A stretch of DNA of 64,000 bases from Blepharisma stoltei (taxonomy: Eukaryota > Ciliophora > Heterotrichea > Heterotrichida > Blepharismidae), in contig CAJZBQ010000058.1 of the NCBI GenBank assembly GCA_914767885.1, positions 186,001-250,000 on the forward strand, in the 5' to 3' direction. Below, piece by piece: positions 1 to 11,572 of this stretch. The position numbers and the translations under genes are program-made. The notes under the pieces are model-generated. The model saw only the letters and a program-made list of their open reading frames with translations. It was not told the origin of the DNA and did no database searches. Numbering within the stretch: position 1 is the stretch's first letter; the number at the start of each line of letters is the position of its first letter.

Positions 1-1
1 T

Positions 2-3000
2 GACAGGATTTTATGTTACTATTTAATAGGTTTTTGAGATGAAATTACGTCAAGAAATCCCAGAGTCGACAAGCTTCATTTTATCATGAAAAACCTGTCT
101 AAAAAGCTAACAAAAGTAAAAAAAAAATATTCAAGTATCATTGCGAAATTTCCTTATAGTGCTTATTCTCATGAGCTGTATGGGACTTTGCTTCAAGATA
201 TGCTTGGAGACTATGAAACTAGTGGAAAAATGCTGACAAAAAAAGAAAATTTAATGGCGCTTGAAAACCAGCAGCCTGAAGACAAATTTTTCCAATTTTC
301 TGAATTTAATGGATTTTTATTAATTTCTGCTAATAGAGAAAATTTTGGGGTTATCACATTTGCTAACCCAAAAGCTTCCCTAATCCTGAAACAGTCCACA
401 GCTAATCTAATGGGTACCAGAATTATAAACTACATCCCGTCTCCTTACGACCAAAAACACGATTCGTATATGCAAAAATTCATAGAAAACTGCACTAATC
501 CTGATATTGCCATGACTATGGGATTTTTTCTTCAAACTGAGCGTGGGTATCTCGTTGAATGTAAATTCCAAACAAGGCTGGTCGCTTTAGAGTCAAATTT
601 ATATTTTATGACCTCATTAAAGCAAATTCATAAAAGCAGACAAATTGCTCTCTTATCAGAAGACGGGTATATTTTAAGTCACAGCGAACTTTTCACGCAT
701 TATATAGACGAGTCTATAAATTCTTTTAAAGGTATTCGTATATCTGAATTAATACCAGAAATAGATATCAGTGTAATGGATTCTTTTGACCCTTTAACAG
801 TCAAAGTTAAAGGGCATCCACTTGTATTTTCACATATTATTCATAAAACTGGGTCGACAGTTATGCATGCTCTTTTATTAATTCATGAAAGAAATGAAAT
901 GGCTCAGTGACAAAAGCGGGAGGATTATGACCAAATTAATTTTTTTCAAAATTGCATTTCGTGCCAAATAATTTCTGAGCCGACTTTGTCTCCGTCTTTA
1001 ATGGAGCCAAAATCGTGACAGGAAGAAAAAATAGCAAAGCATTTGTCGATCAGCAATATTTCGTATGAAAGCATGGCAGTTTATGATAAAGAAAATAATG
1101 AGACTAAAACTTTAGGCCAAAAAGAACAGGAAAAGACCTCACAAACGCAGAGCAGCTATTCTGCAAGCCAGTCAAGTAAGATTTATTATGTTTTGCCTAT
1201 TTTATTTATAAAATTTCATATACATATTCCATTTTAGCATAAAGAGCCTATTTTCAAGCCCAAAATAAAATTGTCATGTAGATTCTATAAATAAAAATGT
1301 AATAAAGGATTATGTAGGGTTTGGAAATAACATGGTAATTAAATCAGAAAGTGCTTTAAGACTATTTAAATGAACTCTTCTAGCATCAGTATTTTTTATC
1401 TAGATTTTAATTGTGATAGCAGCCAATATTATAATTATGTCATTAATTTACAATCAAATTAGCTACTCAAACAATCTTGGAGTTATTAAGCGGATAGCAG
1501 AAATTTTATATGAGTCAAGCAAAGTTGCTTATTTAACCCGAGCTATGGATGCAGGCTACAAATATAAAATAGTCAATTATACATATTATAAAGAAATGTT
1601 CATTGATACCTTTGACGGCTTAACCCTTATCCAAAACCAATTAATAAATGACTATTCAAGATGAAGCAATTGCAAAATCTCGTCAAAAATCGCAGATGAA
1701 GATATACCAAACTGAAATCCAGACTCAGGCAGAAACCCAAATTATTTGAATCTTTATGATTCTATATCGAAGTCTACAGAAGCAGTAATATTTATATAGG
1801 GGAAAAAGTATATTGAAGCAATTGAAAGCAAGCAAAACTATGGATATTATGAATTTGAATTAATGCTAAACACGTATGGAAATATTTATCAAATACTTAA
1901 TGAGTCTTTTGTAGGGTTTATCGACTGTGAAATCAACACGCTAAAGGAAGCTAATACTATTATTGATGCTTTAACATTTCTTGGCGTGATAATTGTAGGT
2001 CTCTGCTTTATGGCGTTGATTCCTATAACCAAAAAATTCGTCAAAACTTATGATGCCTTGTTGAATTTTGTGAAATCCTTGGCACAAACGTCATATTTTG
2101 AAGTCCATCAGAATATCTTGAACCGGCTTTCTGCAATCCATGATATTTCTCACTCCCCTCTTTAAATTGGAACAAAAAATTTTTAAAAAAAAAAAATTAG
2201 CAATCAAGGATAATAAATTTATTTAAATAAGATACTCTTTATACTCTCTTCTTTAAAGAATATAAATAAATTATAATTTTAGTTAAGAAGAAATATTTAA
2301 TTTATATCAAAACTTTTTACATAAAAATATGATTTTTTTTCTCTAAAATTTTTATAAAAAATTGAATTTTGTTTCAATTTAAAGGCCAAAAAAATGGAAA
2401 TTTTTACCTATATTTTGTCCCAATTTAAAGTGGGGGGAGTCAGGAATTCGACTTCGGGAACCGTTTTAAAGTGGAAAACGTAAACATTCATTATAAAAAT
2501 GGGTACAGGATGATAGTGCTATGCGCAATATTTATAGCTATATCGTCCCTTTATTATTTCTTAATCAGCTATTGGCTTTATCCCTACCTTCAAGATTACG
2601 TTATTAAAAGATACGATTTTATGCAGTGCTGGTATACCCGAAGCGCATATATATCAGAAATTTCTCTTTGATCAAGAGAGGTTACCACAAAATCTTTTTA
2701 CCCTTTATCTGCAATCTTGCCTTCTCATTATGCTTTTAAAGACCCGAATTACGAAATTGTTGATAAAATCAATAGTTTCGATAGGACTAATATAGACATT
2801 GCAAGCAAAAAATATAGAGAATTGTATTCAAGTAAGCTGAAAAATTATGTTTTTGAGTCACAGCCAAATCCTGATGATTTATTTTTTAGCTATGGGTCTT
2901 ATTCGGGGTCTAGTGTGCTAGTTGCTGAATCATATTATAACTCATTTGGAGGAGGCTCTCAGGCTGATAGAATAGTTTATTATAATAGAATGAGCATACT

Positions 3001-3271
3001 TCAAAAATCGATTAAAAATGTTACAGATCAGGCTGATAGCGACTCAAGTGACTTAATAAAAAGCGAGCTGAATTTCATGGTTTATATCACAATTGGATAC
3101 TGCTTTTTTTGCATTGGGCTGTACTTTTGATTGTATATTCCTTATATATATGTGGAGAAGCAAAAACTCATGAGGCTTCAAGCAATTTCAGCATTGATGC
3201 CTTCTCATATAATTCAGAGAAATGAAGACAGCACACAGCACGTATCTTTAGTGTCAAGTAATAAAAATTAA
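2..3271 (+). CDS. PAS-domain multi-pass membrane protein (TmcB-like ciliate family), 5' partial
   Basis: The frame is already open at position 2 and reads through several TGA codons as Trp (for example at 35-37 and 908-910). A PAS-like sensor region lies at about 290-700 (motif GTRIINYIPSPY). Hydrophobic segments follow at about 1370-1450, 1960-2040, 2510-2590 and 3080-3130, and the C-terminus (MRLQAISALMPSHIIQRNE) is typical of the large ciliate family of PAS/TmcB-like membrane proteins. The coding sequence is interrupted by a TA-bounded IES (1177-1285), two 15-nt introns (1389-1403, 1785-1799) and a MITE (2153-2439); removing all four gives one continuous frame to TAA at 3269-3271. Ligand and partners are unknown. 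The family name rests on overall pattern, so the assignment is moderate, while the gene structure is well supported. Confidence 0.75.
1177..1285 (+). other. TA-bounded IES in the PAS-membrane gene
   Basis: The segment lies between TA at 1177-1178 and TA at 1286-1287 and contains in-frame stops. Removing it with one TA joins SQSS to INKNVIKDY and restores the frame that continues into the next exon. Boundaries are inferred from frame only. Confidence 0.6.
1389..1403 (+). other. 15-nt spliceosomal intron
   Basis: GTATTTTTTATCTAG carries an in-frame stop within a hydrophobic segment. Removing exactly 15 nt gives LLAS-ILIVIAANI, a clean transmembrane helix. The 15-nt size matches the tiny introns known from heterotrichs. 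Confidence 0.85.
1785..1799 (+). other. 15-nt spliceosomal intron
   Basis: GTAATATTTATATAG has canonical ends and an in-frame TAG. Removal joins KSTEA to GKKYIEAIES in frame. Confidence 0.88.
2153..2439 (+). mobile_element. Family-3 MITE (TTTAAATTGGAAC core) inserted as an IES
   Basis: The ends are CTCCCCTC.. and ..GGGGGGAG, flanked by TCA at 2150-2152 and 2440-2442. The inverted terminal core is TTTAAATTGGAACAAAA. The interior is AT-rich and holds a single copy of a module found three times in the copy at 56606-57406. Excision with one TCA restores HDIS-QEFDFGNRFK in frame. Confidence 0.85.
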
Positions 3272-3482
3272 TATATATTTAATTATGAGATAAATTCTTG
3301 CTCTTTAATTAAAATTTCATTAATTATTTTTTAAATTATAAATTATTAGTAAAGAAATTAAAAAAACTACCCTTTCAGGCTAAAATGTCTCAAATCCAAC
3401 TTTACCTTCAGTTCCATAAGCTCTCAGCTGATTAAATTTACTTTCTAGCACTAATTATAAATTATTATTTTTACTGTATTTT
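3272..3482. other. Intergenic gap between convergent genes
   Basis: AT-rich spacer between the convergent stops of the PAS-membrane gene and the RING gene. No feature is seen in it. Confidence 0.6.
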
Positions 3483-6121
3483 TTAAAACCTCTGCAAAAT
3501 CACCTGCTCTTGATTTTCAGTCGTTACAGTCGGGCTTTCGAGTTCCTCCATCACAATTTCGCTCATATTTCCAAACGTCTCACTTAACCCAAGTCTATTT
3601 TCGATATTTTCACTCATAATTTCTCTCTTACACAGACAGCAAAACGTATTTCTTTCGAACCACAAATCAATACACCTGGCATGATAAATATGAGAACTTA
3701 ATTACTTAGTTACTTACTCCCCCCCCCCCCTCCGTGAGCGAACAAAACCATTAGAAAAATCGCCATTTTTTGACCAAAAACCCACCCTCCGTGAGTGAAC
3801 AAAAATTTTTTTAATAGAAAAAATTTTAATGGAAAAAAATTTTGATATATAAGTGATAATTAGTATAATGAAATCTAGAGCTAATTCTGTTTAATTTTAA
3901 ACAAATTGCGTTTTAAAACATAAATTTTGCAAATTAAATTAATATTTTGCTTCCCAATTTTTGCAAATTAGGATTTTTTTTAAATTTCGAAAAAAATATT
4001 TTTTATAAAATTTATATATAAATTTTTTTTAAACAAAAAAAATTAACCCCCCTCCGTGAGCGAACAAAATTTTTTTGTTCGCTCACGGAGGGGGGGGGGG
4101 AGTTAGGCATTCCCTCTTCAGCAGTGTGAATGGGCATAGCCCACCTTCTAACTCCTAATTGGTGCCGTCAGCAGCCATCTTGTCTAGCAAGCATTCCAGA
4201 AGACCCCACCCGCCAAGCCAGGAGGTCCGTACTGGTCGCGCTGACCTCGCCCTTGCCCTCACTTGACTCCTATCCGTGTTCAGCCTAAGGTCACCCTCCT
4301 CGGGTGTGTCAAGCAGAAAAATCATATGTCTCCTAATACCATGGACAAAAGAAATACCCTATGCGGTATTCCATCTTGGTGTTGAGATAAAGGTTCACGT
4401 GGAAAACTGAATTCCATAATAATAAAAGCGAAGGAGGAATAGCTCTTGAGAGATCTAATTCCGTAAGTAGCCATTTTATTATTATGATAAATATGAGAAC
4501 AAGCCAGTTCTCTTATCATATCAGAATCCTTAAATTTATCTAAACAAATAGCGCAATCCTTGCAATTTGCTTTATGCTTTCGCTTTTTAAATGCGATTTT
4601 CGGGAAATTTTTATCAATAAATTCTGGTCTTATTGAGTCTTCTGAAACTGTACTTGCTTTATTATGAGTTTTAATTTTATATATTGCAAAAATAAGGGTT
4701 ATAAGGAAAACTGCAGCTGAGACTGAAGCAATTATATAGATAATATTGGAGCTGGAGGAGGATGAAGAGTCTACAGTTCTTGTGGTTAGTGTAAAAGTGG
4801 AAGTGCTGTGGCTTGGGTTGTAGAAGGCAAAATATCAGGGTCCTATGTTTTTAAGGGATATTTTGAACGAAAATGTGTTGTAGCCGTATTTGTGGGCTTC
4901 TGATTCTAATTTGCTAGGGAGGACACTGTTGTACTCGTATAGGTCATAAGGCTTCATATAGATATCTATATAGCATAGGAGCAGTTCTAGCTTAGATGCT
5001 GAGCATGAGGATTATTGGATTGGGCGATTCAGCTAATGCTTAAGGCTTGCAAAGTTGGCCAATTATGAATGATTAGATTAGATTAATTCGGAATTTATTT
5101 ATAGTCTCACTTTCACTGCTTGCTCTGTTCTGCAGCGGTGTGCTCAGTCAAGATTCAATCCAGTAGAAAAGAGTCTCACATATCTCACTTCAAGGCTACT
5201 GAGCATTGCTAGCTTATGACTGAACCATAAAAGCCATATCCGGCATACATAAGGATTTCAGTCTAGCAATGACTGGCTGCTTTTCTCCAGCCATTTTATG
5301 TACATCAATTATGAATAATAAATAGGAAAAGATCATTTTAAGGATTATAGCGGATCCATAGCTATATATGTTGAACTAGTAATATTAATTTGTAAATCTT
5401 TAGAATAATCTAGCAAGGATAAATCCGCATATTTTCAACAGCAAGAGCTTAATGATAAAGTAGCTTGGATCTCAAGCGCTAATTTTGTTGATCGAACGGA
5501 ACAATCTCGACCGATAAAACCTTCTGTACAATTGCAAAGGCCTGAGCTGCATAATCCATTTCCTGAGCAGCCATTATAGCATGGAATTTCACTAGAAGCT
5601 GTTGCATACAATGAATAACTAAAACTTTTTGAGCTAGCTGAGTAAATTCCTAAATATAGATATTTATATTTAATTTTGCTTGGTATTATTAGATGTTGCT
5701 TACACCTGATTTATTTGTTTATTTCAATTTTAAATAAATAGTAATTTTATAAAAAATAATGACATTTTAGAAATTTTTGGAAGAAAAGAATTTTTATTCA
5801 TTATAAAGTGACGGGGAAGTTAGTGGAGCTCATATACCACCCATCATAGTCAACATAACTAGCCGAAGGATAAGAATTTCAATATTCAGGTAAGCTATTT
5901 TTATTTCCACAAAATATGACTTGAACAGAACTTGAAAGAGTGAGTGATATTGAAATATAGTCTTCATAAGCGGCTTTGTCTGTTAAGTTAAAATAGTTCC
6001 ATGAGCTGCTTTGTTCTACATCGATTTTTTGATTGAAGGGAAGTGGCACAGCTGTTTTTGACAAACATGTTGTTAAAAATAAGGAAATTAAAGCAAGTTT
6101 CGTCTTGAAATTTATAAACAA
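3483..6121 (-). CDS. Membrane-bound RING-H2 ubiquitin ligase with EGF-like ectodomain
   Basis: Reading from 6121 downwards: a signal peptide (FKTKLALISLFLTTCL), an extracellular lobe, an EGF-like module near 5590-5510 (CYNGCSGNGLCSSGLCNC), a second lobe, a transmembrane helix near 4760-4680 (IIASVSAAVFLITLIFAIY), and a RING-H2 finger starting CAICLDKF near 4560. The finger is cut after CSHIYH by a 786-bp insertion and resumes at ARCIDLWF with the final CCLC pair near 3640. Two further interruptions (4971-5345, 5657-5803) are TA-bounded. The architecture suggests a secretory or endosomal E3 ligase like the PA-TM-RING group, but with an EGF module in place of a PA domain. Without excision the protein lacks a complete zinc site. 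Confidence 0.82.
3698..4483 (-). mobile_element. SINE-like element S1, inside the RING finger, with a nested MITE
   Basis: The element is flanked by a perfect 17-bp repeat, ATGATAAATATGAGAAC, at 3681-3697 and 4484-4500. Apart from the nested MITE it is GC-richer than its surroundings. On the minus strand it begins AATAATAAAATGGC, whose AT part pairs with TTTTATTATT about 60 nt later, and ends in an A/T-rich tail (AAGTAACTAAGTAATTAA). Removing it with one repeat copy rejoins CSHIYH to ARCIDLW in frame. No protein is evident. Confidence 0.82.
3717..4102 (+). mobile_element. Family-1 MITE (TCCGTGAGCGAACAAAA core), nested in S1
   Basis: CTCC + C-tract at the left and G-tract + GGAG at the right, flanked by TTA at 3714-3716 and 4103-4105. 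The core motif occurs twice in direct orientation at the left end (about 3731 and 3788) and as an inverted pair at the right end (about 4054-4090). The interior is AT-rich and noncoding. Confidence 0.93.
4971..5345 (-). other. TA-bounded IES in the RING gene, containing a nested SINE-like element
   Basis: On the minus strand, cutting at TA (5347-5346) and TA (4972-4971) joins STYIAMDPLY to IDIYMKPYDLYEY in frame. The segment is full of stops. Exact ends are inferred from frame. Confidence 0.55.
5071..5305 (-). mobile_element. Short SINE-like element S2 (235 bp) nested in an IES
   Basis: It is flanked by an 11-bp direct repeat, CAATTATGAAT, at 5060-5070 and 5306-5316. On the minus strand it begins GATGTACATAAAATGGCTGG, like the other members, has a 7-bp pairing TACATAA/TTATGTA downstream, and ends in CTAATCTAATC. 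Confidence 0.6.
5657..5803 (-). other. TA-bounded IES (147 bp) in the RING gene
   Basis: The segment is AT-rich with stops in all frames. Removal between TA dinucleotides joins NFPVTLY to LGIYSASSK in frame just before the EGF module. Confidence 0.65.
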
Positions 6122-6166
6122 TAATGAGATTTATTCTACTATTCATTAAAGGTTATAGAGAAGATA

Positions 6167-6319
6167 TAGAAATTTCCCATAGATGGCGCTGTTTGCCCTT
6201 GATTTGCCCACTGGGGAAATTTTCTGGTTCGACCAGTACCATATGGTTTGGTCAAACCAAAAAATTTTCCTCATGGGCAAATCAAGGGCAAACAGCGCCA
6301 TCTATGGGAAATTTCTATA
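6167..6319. mobile_element. Fold-back (palindromic) MITE
   Basis: Inverted arms of about 45 bp (left arm includes CCCATAGATGGCGCTGTTTG, right arm its complement) enclose a short centre. The outermost bases are TATAG...CTATA, consistent with TA targeting. It is unrelated to the C-rich MITEs. Confidence 0.85.
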
Positions 6320-7047
6320 ACTAGTTTGGTTTATTAAAAAAGAGAAAAATTTTGTGTATTTGGAAAACAAAATTAAGTAATTATCATGAGAAATCAATTA
6401 TCACAATATTTGTGAGTTTGTAGAAGATGGTAAGGAGAAAATAGAAATAAGTTTTTGCAATTAAAACAATAATTGAAACAAAAATATTTATAAATATTTT
6501 GAATGATTAGTGCATTTTTGCAAACTAAAAGTAATCATTTTTATATAAGAAATAGCTAATCCAGGTGCTTTAAAGCTTCAATTCATTTTAAAAAGATTTG
6601 TTGAAAATTTATTTTTTTAAATGCCAATAATTAACTGGAATAGATTTTTTAATTGAGCTAAAATCTAAACGCAGATTAATTTAAATTAGTTAAATAAAGC
6701 TACTAACTTAGTCCCTATTCTTAATCGAACAACAAAGTTAAAAAATTTCCTAAACTGGGATAATTAACCCCGATCCTTTATGAACAATTTTTTTTTATGC
6801 ATAAAACTGATTTCCTTGCTCAATCTAATTCCCTATATAGATATAATAAATATTAAAGATATTTAAGCATAATTATCTTAAACAATTCTATACGGATTCT
6901 GACATATCGATAAATTAATGCTTTTCCAAAAAGTTAATAAAGCTATATAAGAGTTAATACTGTTCAGGTATTTATCTAAAACCAATCTTGATAGAATAAT
7001 CGGGGTCTTTCAATCAGGGATGGTGAGTTATGAAGCTTATATCCATT
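6320..7047. other. Gene-free AT-rich gap
   Basis: Stops occur in all frames and no motif was recognised. Confidence 0.6.
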
Positions 7048-8167
7048 TTAAGACTCAATTTTCTCCAAATTTTCTTTGCCAAAATCAAATTTATAAAAAT
7101 TCCCATTATTTGCAATATAAAAATTATTCCCATAATACACAGAGCTTACTATAGTATGAAGGTCAAAATCAAAGAAATTTAATGATAACTCAACCACTAT
7201 AAGCAAACAAACCATTGGGAAAATCCCTATTTTTGCCCTAAACCCACACCTTCCGTGAGCGAATAAAATTTTTGATATATAAGTGATAATTAGTATAATG
7301 AAATCTCTAGCTAATCCTGTTTAATTTTAAACAAATTGCATTTTAAAACATAAATTTTACAAATTCTATAAATATTTGCGAATTGAGTTTTTTTAAAATC
7401 GAAAAAAGATTAAACCTTTCGTGAGCAAAAATTTTTTGTTGGCTCACGGACGGGGGAGTAAGATGTTCCAAATTGCCAAATTTCCCTTAACATTTACATA
7501 AATTGGCCCAGAAAATGTTATAATATATATCTTTAGCTCATGAACAGATAAAATTTTGCATCCAGTTCTAAGAATTACAGGGAGCTGTGAATAGCTATTT
7601 ACAATTTCATCATATAAATAAAGTGAATCCCAGTAGGTTTCAGTGATTAAAAATTTGTCATAATACTTAATACAAGAAAAGTATTCATGAGGACTATTAT
7701 AAATCAGATTTGGCATTTTAATTCATTTAAAATGCTTTATTGCATTTCCTAATTCATCAATCACTCTGCATCTTCTTGAATTATTATATCCTAGAATATA
7801 AATATACCCATCACAATAAATAATTCTGTATAAGCTTCTTCTTAAAATTAAAGACGCTTTATAGTTTTGCTTGTTCAAAAATTGAAATAATATCAGATTT
7901 TCTCCTCCTTTATATCTTTCCAATACCAAGAGACTGTCACCTTTAGGAAGAATAAATATCCAAGCTCTCAATGCAATATTACCATGGAATGAGAATTTGG
8001 CACTCTCTAAATCATAGCTTAATAGCTTTGCATTTGCATTTACTTGACTCCCCCTCTGTGAGCTAAAAATTTTTTCGCTTAGGATGTTTATTTTCAAAAT
8101 AAAATAATATCTTTGATTCAATAGGTTTTTGCAGCTTAACTTGGTGAACTTCGAAATTGTTCATCAT
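7048..8167 (-). CDS. Kelch/beta-propeller-like protein P1, interrupted
   Basis: First of eight related genes of about 275-280 codons. The middle carries the family signature (LYLYDEIVNSYSQLP, then an IY.I..G.IY strand), reminiscent of kelch blades with YD..(S/T)xxLP. A family-1 MITE splits it (7189-7458); excision with one TAA/TTA joins AIWNI to LSLNFFDFD exactly as in the intact neighbour P2. The N-terminus (from 8167, MMNNFEVHQVKLQ) is in a different frame from the part that begins VNANAKLLSYD, and the frame change falls at a small MITE-end relic near 8051-8086. P1 is therefore either a pseudogene or needs a second, unresolved excision. Function unknown; it could be a scaffold or interaction protein. 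Confidence 0.65.
7189..7458 (+). mobile_element. Family-1 MITE, decayed copy, inside P1
   Basis: Flanked by TAA at 7186-7188 and 7459-7461. The left end has decayed (CTCAACC), the inner core copy reads TTCCGTGAGCGAATAAAA, and the right end is GGCTCACGGACGGGGGAG. The interior is homologous to the other family-1 copies. Excision repairs the P1 frame. Confidence 0.88.
8051..8086. repeat. Possible relic of a MITE terminal palindrome in P1
   Basis: CTCCCCCTCTGTGAGC followed by AAAAATTTTTTCGCTTAGGA resembles the right-end palindrome of family 1 without its body. The P1 reading frame changes here. Confidence 0.45.
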
Positions 8168-8246
8168 GATTTAAATATTGTTAATAAGTCAAATAATTTG
8201 AGATTTCCAATTTATTTATATTTAATTCTGAATAATGAATCATCTA

Positions 8247-9083
8247 TTAATTATTTGGCTTTAATTTCTCTAAGCTTTCTTTATGAAAGTCAAATTTATA
8301 AAAATCCCCATCATTTGCAATATAAAATGAGTTTTTATAGTATGTAGAAGTGACCATAGCTCATGGATTGGTATCGAAAAAATTTAATGATAATATATTT
8401 CAAACAGCCAAATCTCCCTTTAAATTCACATATATCGGACCAGAAAATGTTATAACATAAACCTTTAGTTCATGATTGGTCAAAACTTTGCACCCTGTCC
8501 TTAGAATCACAGGAAGTTGTGAATAGCTATTTATGAATTCATCATACAAATAAAGCGAATCTCAACGAGTTTCTGTAATTAGCATTTTATCATAATATCC
8601 TATGCATGAGTAAAATTCGTGATTAAAATATTCCATATGTGTACGCTTTGGATGAGGCATTCTAATTCAATTGATATTTTCTATAATATTTCCTAACTTA
8701 TCAACTATTTTGCACCTAAATGCATCACAACCTAGTGTATAAATATATCCATCACAATATACAACTTGATAAGAATATGGTCAGGAGCTTCTCCTTAGTC
8801 CTATTGATTTCTGATATTCGTAATTACTTAAAAAACTCACAAAAAGTTTATTACTGTTATTTAAGTCACAGAATAATCATAATTTTTCATCTCTTGGAAG
8901 AGTAAATATCCAGGCTGAACACTTAATATCATAATGATATGAGAGCAGGAAACTTTCTATATTATATCTTCACAGTTTTAAAGTTGTATTAAACCTCATA
9001 TTTCCTTGAATAAAATAAAATAGCTCACTGGATTCAATTGGCTTTTTAAGTTGGATTTTATGAACTAATATATTGTTCGCCAT
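8247..9083 (-). CDS. Kelch/beta-propeller-like protein P2, intact
   Basis: About 278 residues from MANNILVHKIQLKK to KLKPNN, uninterrupted if TGA is Trp. It has the family features: an aromatic-rich N-terminal strand set (VVYCDGYIYTLG), a central YD..INSYSQLPVILRTG motif, IYVN..GDLAVW, and a C-terminal FYIANDGDFYKFDF strand. It is the best template for judging the broken copies. The repeated short strands with GxIY and YD..xS.LP resemble kelch propellers; partners unknown. The short gap to P1 and the same orientation point to tandem duplication. Confidence 0.75.
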
Positions 9084-9350
9084 AATCAAATTACTATCAA
9101 ATTAATATTTCTCATTTTTTTCAAAAATTAACTAGTTTTAATCTTATTGCAGGTGGCAGCAGTCTTTATGGCCTGCAATCACAAAGAGATGAAATAAGCA
9201 AATAGCTGAATTTTATCCCTTTAACTTTTCCAGGTTTTCAATTATTTTGCATTTTCACTACAAAATGTAGCTTCATAGGAGCGCTTTTAAAAAATAAATT
9301 AAACAACCAATCTCTACAATCTTTAAACAATAAAAAACTGAATTATAAAT

Positions 9351-10178
9351 TTATTTATTATTTTCATCAATTATAATTTCAATTTTTTCTATTTTTACTT
9401 TGTCTAGGTTGAAATAATAAAAATTTTTATAATCAGCTATAACAAGAGAGTTACCTTTAAATATATAAGTAGATATATCCGGATAATTAATACAGCAAAA
9501 ATTTTGAGATACAACTTTTCATAATCTCAAATCTCCTAGATTCTCATAAACTAAACCAGGAAATAAAATAACATAAATTTTGAATTGATGGACCGCTAAA
9601 ATTTTGTAGCCATTTCTTAAAATTAAAGGTAGCTCAGATCAGCTATTAACTTTTTTATCGTACATAAAAATTCAATTCTTATAACTGCTAGCAATAAGCA
9701 TTTTATCAAAAAATCCAACACACGACAAAAATTCAATAGCCCAAAAATGAGCACTTTTTGGCATATTAATTATCCGTAACTTTTTGCAAGAATTTCTTTC
9801 TATATCAGATATCTTAACTTTTCATGATTTGCTCCCAAAAAAAAGGTATACGTATTCATCATAATATAGTGCTGAAATAATGGGAGAGTTGTGATTTATC
9901 TCTCTCCTTATCCCTTTATGTAAAAATCAAAAAGTAGTAGTATTCTTTCTGCAGTGGATATCTGATTGGACTAAAAGAATTTCATCATTTGGAAGATTGA
10001 CTATTTTGATAATATCAAAATCTCCATAAAACACTGCTGATTTTTCAATTTCTAAATTATAAACTAAAAGCTGTCTTAAATGATAATAATTTGGAGTTGA
10101 TATCCCAATATATGGTAAATATTTCGATTCGATTGAGTTTTTATGTTCAATTGCATGAGATAGCAATATGCTCGTCAT
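9351..10178 (-). CDS. Kelch/beta-propeller-like protein P3, intact
   Basis: About 275 residues, MTSILLSHAIEHKN at 10178 to IDENNK, with TGA Trp codons at conserved positions (for example in NWIFMYDKKVNSWSELP). It has the same layout as P2 but is closer in sequence to P4 and P5 (SHAIEHKNSIESKYLPYI; GFFDKMLI). No insertion seen. Function unknown. Confidence 0.75.
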
Positions 10179-10599
10179 ATTAATTATTTTAATTATTTGT
10201 TGGGTTATAAAACCTCATCCATTTTATTTGATTCTAGCTTTTATATCATTTTTAGATTACCTAAGAGTTAAATAAGCCTCGCAACATAATTTTAAATAAG
10301 TAAGAATATAATCTTCAATTAAAAAATATAAAAAGCAATAATTATTCCTAAAAGTTCGAATAAAGAAATGTTTTAATTCAAAGGAGCGTTAATTTATTTT
10401 TTTAATAAATTGATTTAACATTTTATCACTAAAACAATTTATGAATTTTTCAATTATAAAATTTATTAAGCTCCAAATCTATTTGCATCAAAATTAAAAA
10501 TTTTGATCCAAAAAAAAGAAATTTTACATTTTTAAATTTAAAATGAGGATAAATAAAATTATCAGCTATATTTATATAAAGTTTTATTTTAATTTTTCG
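10179..10599. other. AT-rich spacer between P3 and P4
   Basis: Nothing recognisable; homopolymer-rich and with stops in all frames. Confidence 0.6.
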
Positions 10600-11396
10600 C
10601 TAATTTTTATTAATTTTTTCAAGTTTTATTTTGTCTAAATCAAAAGAATAAAGGTTATGATAATCAGCTATAATAAGAGAGTTGCATTTATATGTATAAG
10701 TAATTATGTTTTGGTAATTCAAACTGCTGAAATTTAGATATATGATATTCCATAGCTTCAAATCGCCTAGATTCTCATAAACTATCCCACAAAATAAAAT
10801 AATATAAATTTTGAATTGGTAGGAAGCTAAAATTTTATAGCCAAATCTTATAAACAAGGGTAGTTCAGAACAGCTATTAACTTCTTTATCATATATAAAA
10901 ATTGTGTTTTTATTGCTTCCAGTAATCAGCATTTTGTCAAAAAAACTGACACATGACAAAAATTCCATATTTCTAAAATCAGCGATTTTTGGCATATTCT
11001 TTATTTTTATCTTTCTTTTGGAGTGTTTTGCAAATCAGATATCTTAATTTTTCATGAATATTCTCCAAAAAAATACATATACCCATCCCAATATGCTGCG
11101 GAAAATACTGGAAAATCATGAAATATCTCTTTTCTTGTCCCTTTGTGCAAAAATTGGAAAATAAGTTGCTTTTTATAATGCAAATTTAATTTTAGCAGAA
11201 GAATTTCGTCGTTTGGAAGATTGAATAATCGGGGATATTGTAAATGTCCATAAAATTTGTAATTTTTAGTTTCTAAATTGTAAACTAAAGTCTCATAAAG
11301 GGAGTCAGAGCTAATTGTATTTCCTAAACAAGGTAAATATTTTGATTCAATTGGATTTTTATGCTCAATTTTATGAGATAGCAATAAGTTCACCAT
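10600..11396 (-). CDS. Kelch/beta-propeller-like protein P4, intact
   Basis: About 265 residues, MVNLLLSHKIEHKNPIESKY to LEKINKN. A TGA Trp joins FGEYS to KIKISDL, so the whole frame is open. Family motifs: GYMYFFG, FIYDKEVNSCSELPLFIRFG, FKIYIILFCGIVYENLGD, LYSFDLDKIKLEK. Nearest relatives are P3 and P5, giving a local tandem array. Confidence 0.75.
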
Positions 11397-11572
11397 GTTA
11401 ATTATTTTAATAAATAATGGAAATGCATAAAGAATATTGCGTAAGTCTTGATATTGTTAGTTTCATGCTAAATATTAACAATGCTTTCGAAGATCATTAT
11501 TGATTGAAAAATTATTTTTCATAATAGCAATTAGGCTCTCAATTATTTTTTTCAATTTATAACGGTATTAAG

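Noticed and set aside
6124..6324. 66-codon ORF
   Set aside because: Coincides with the fold-back element; its content is the palindrome arms.
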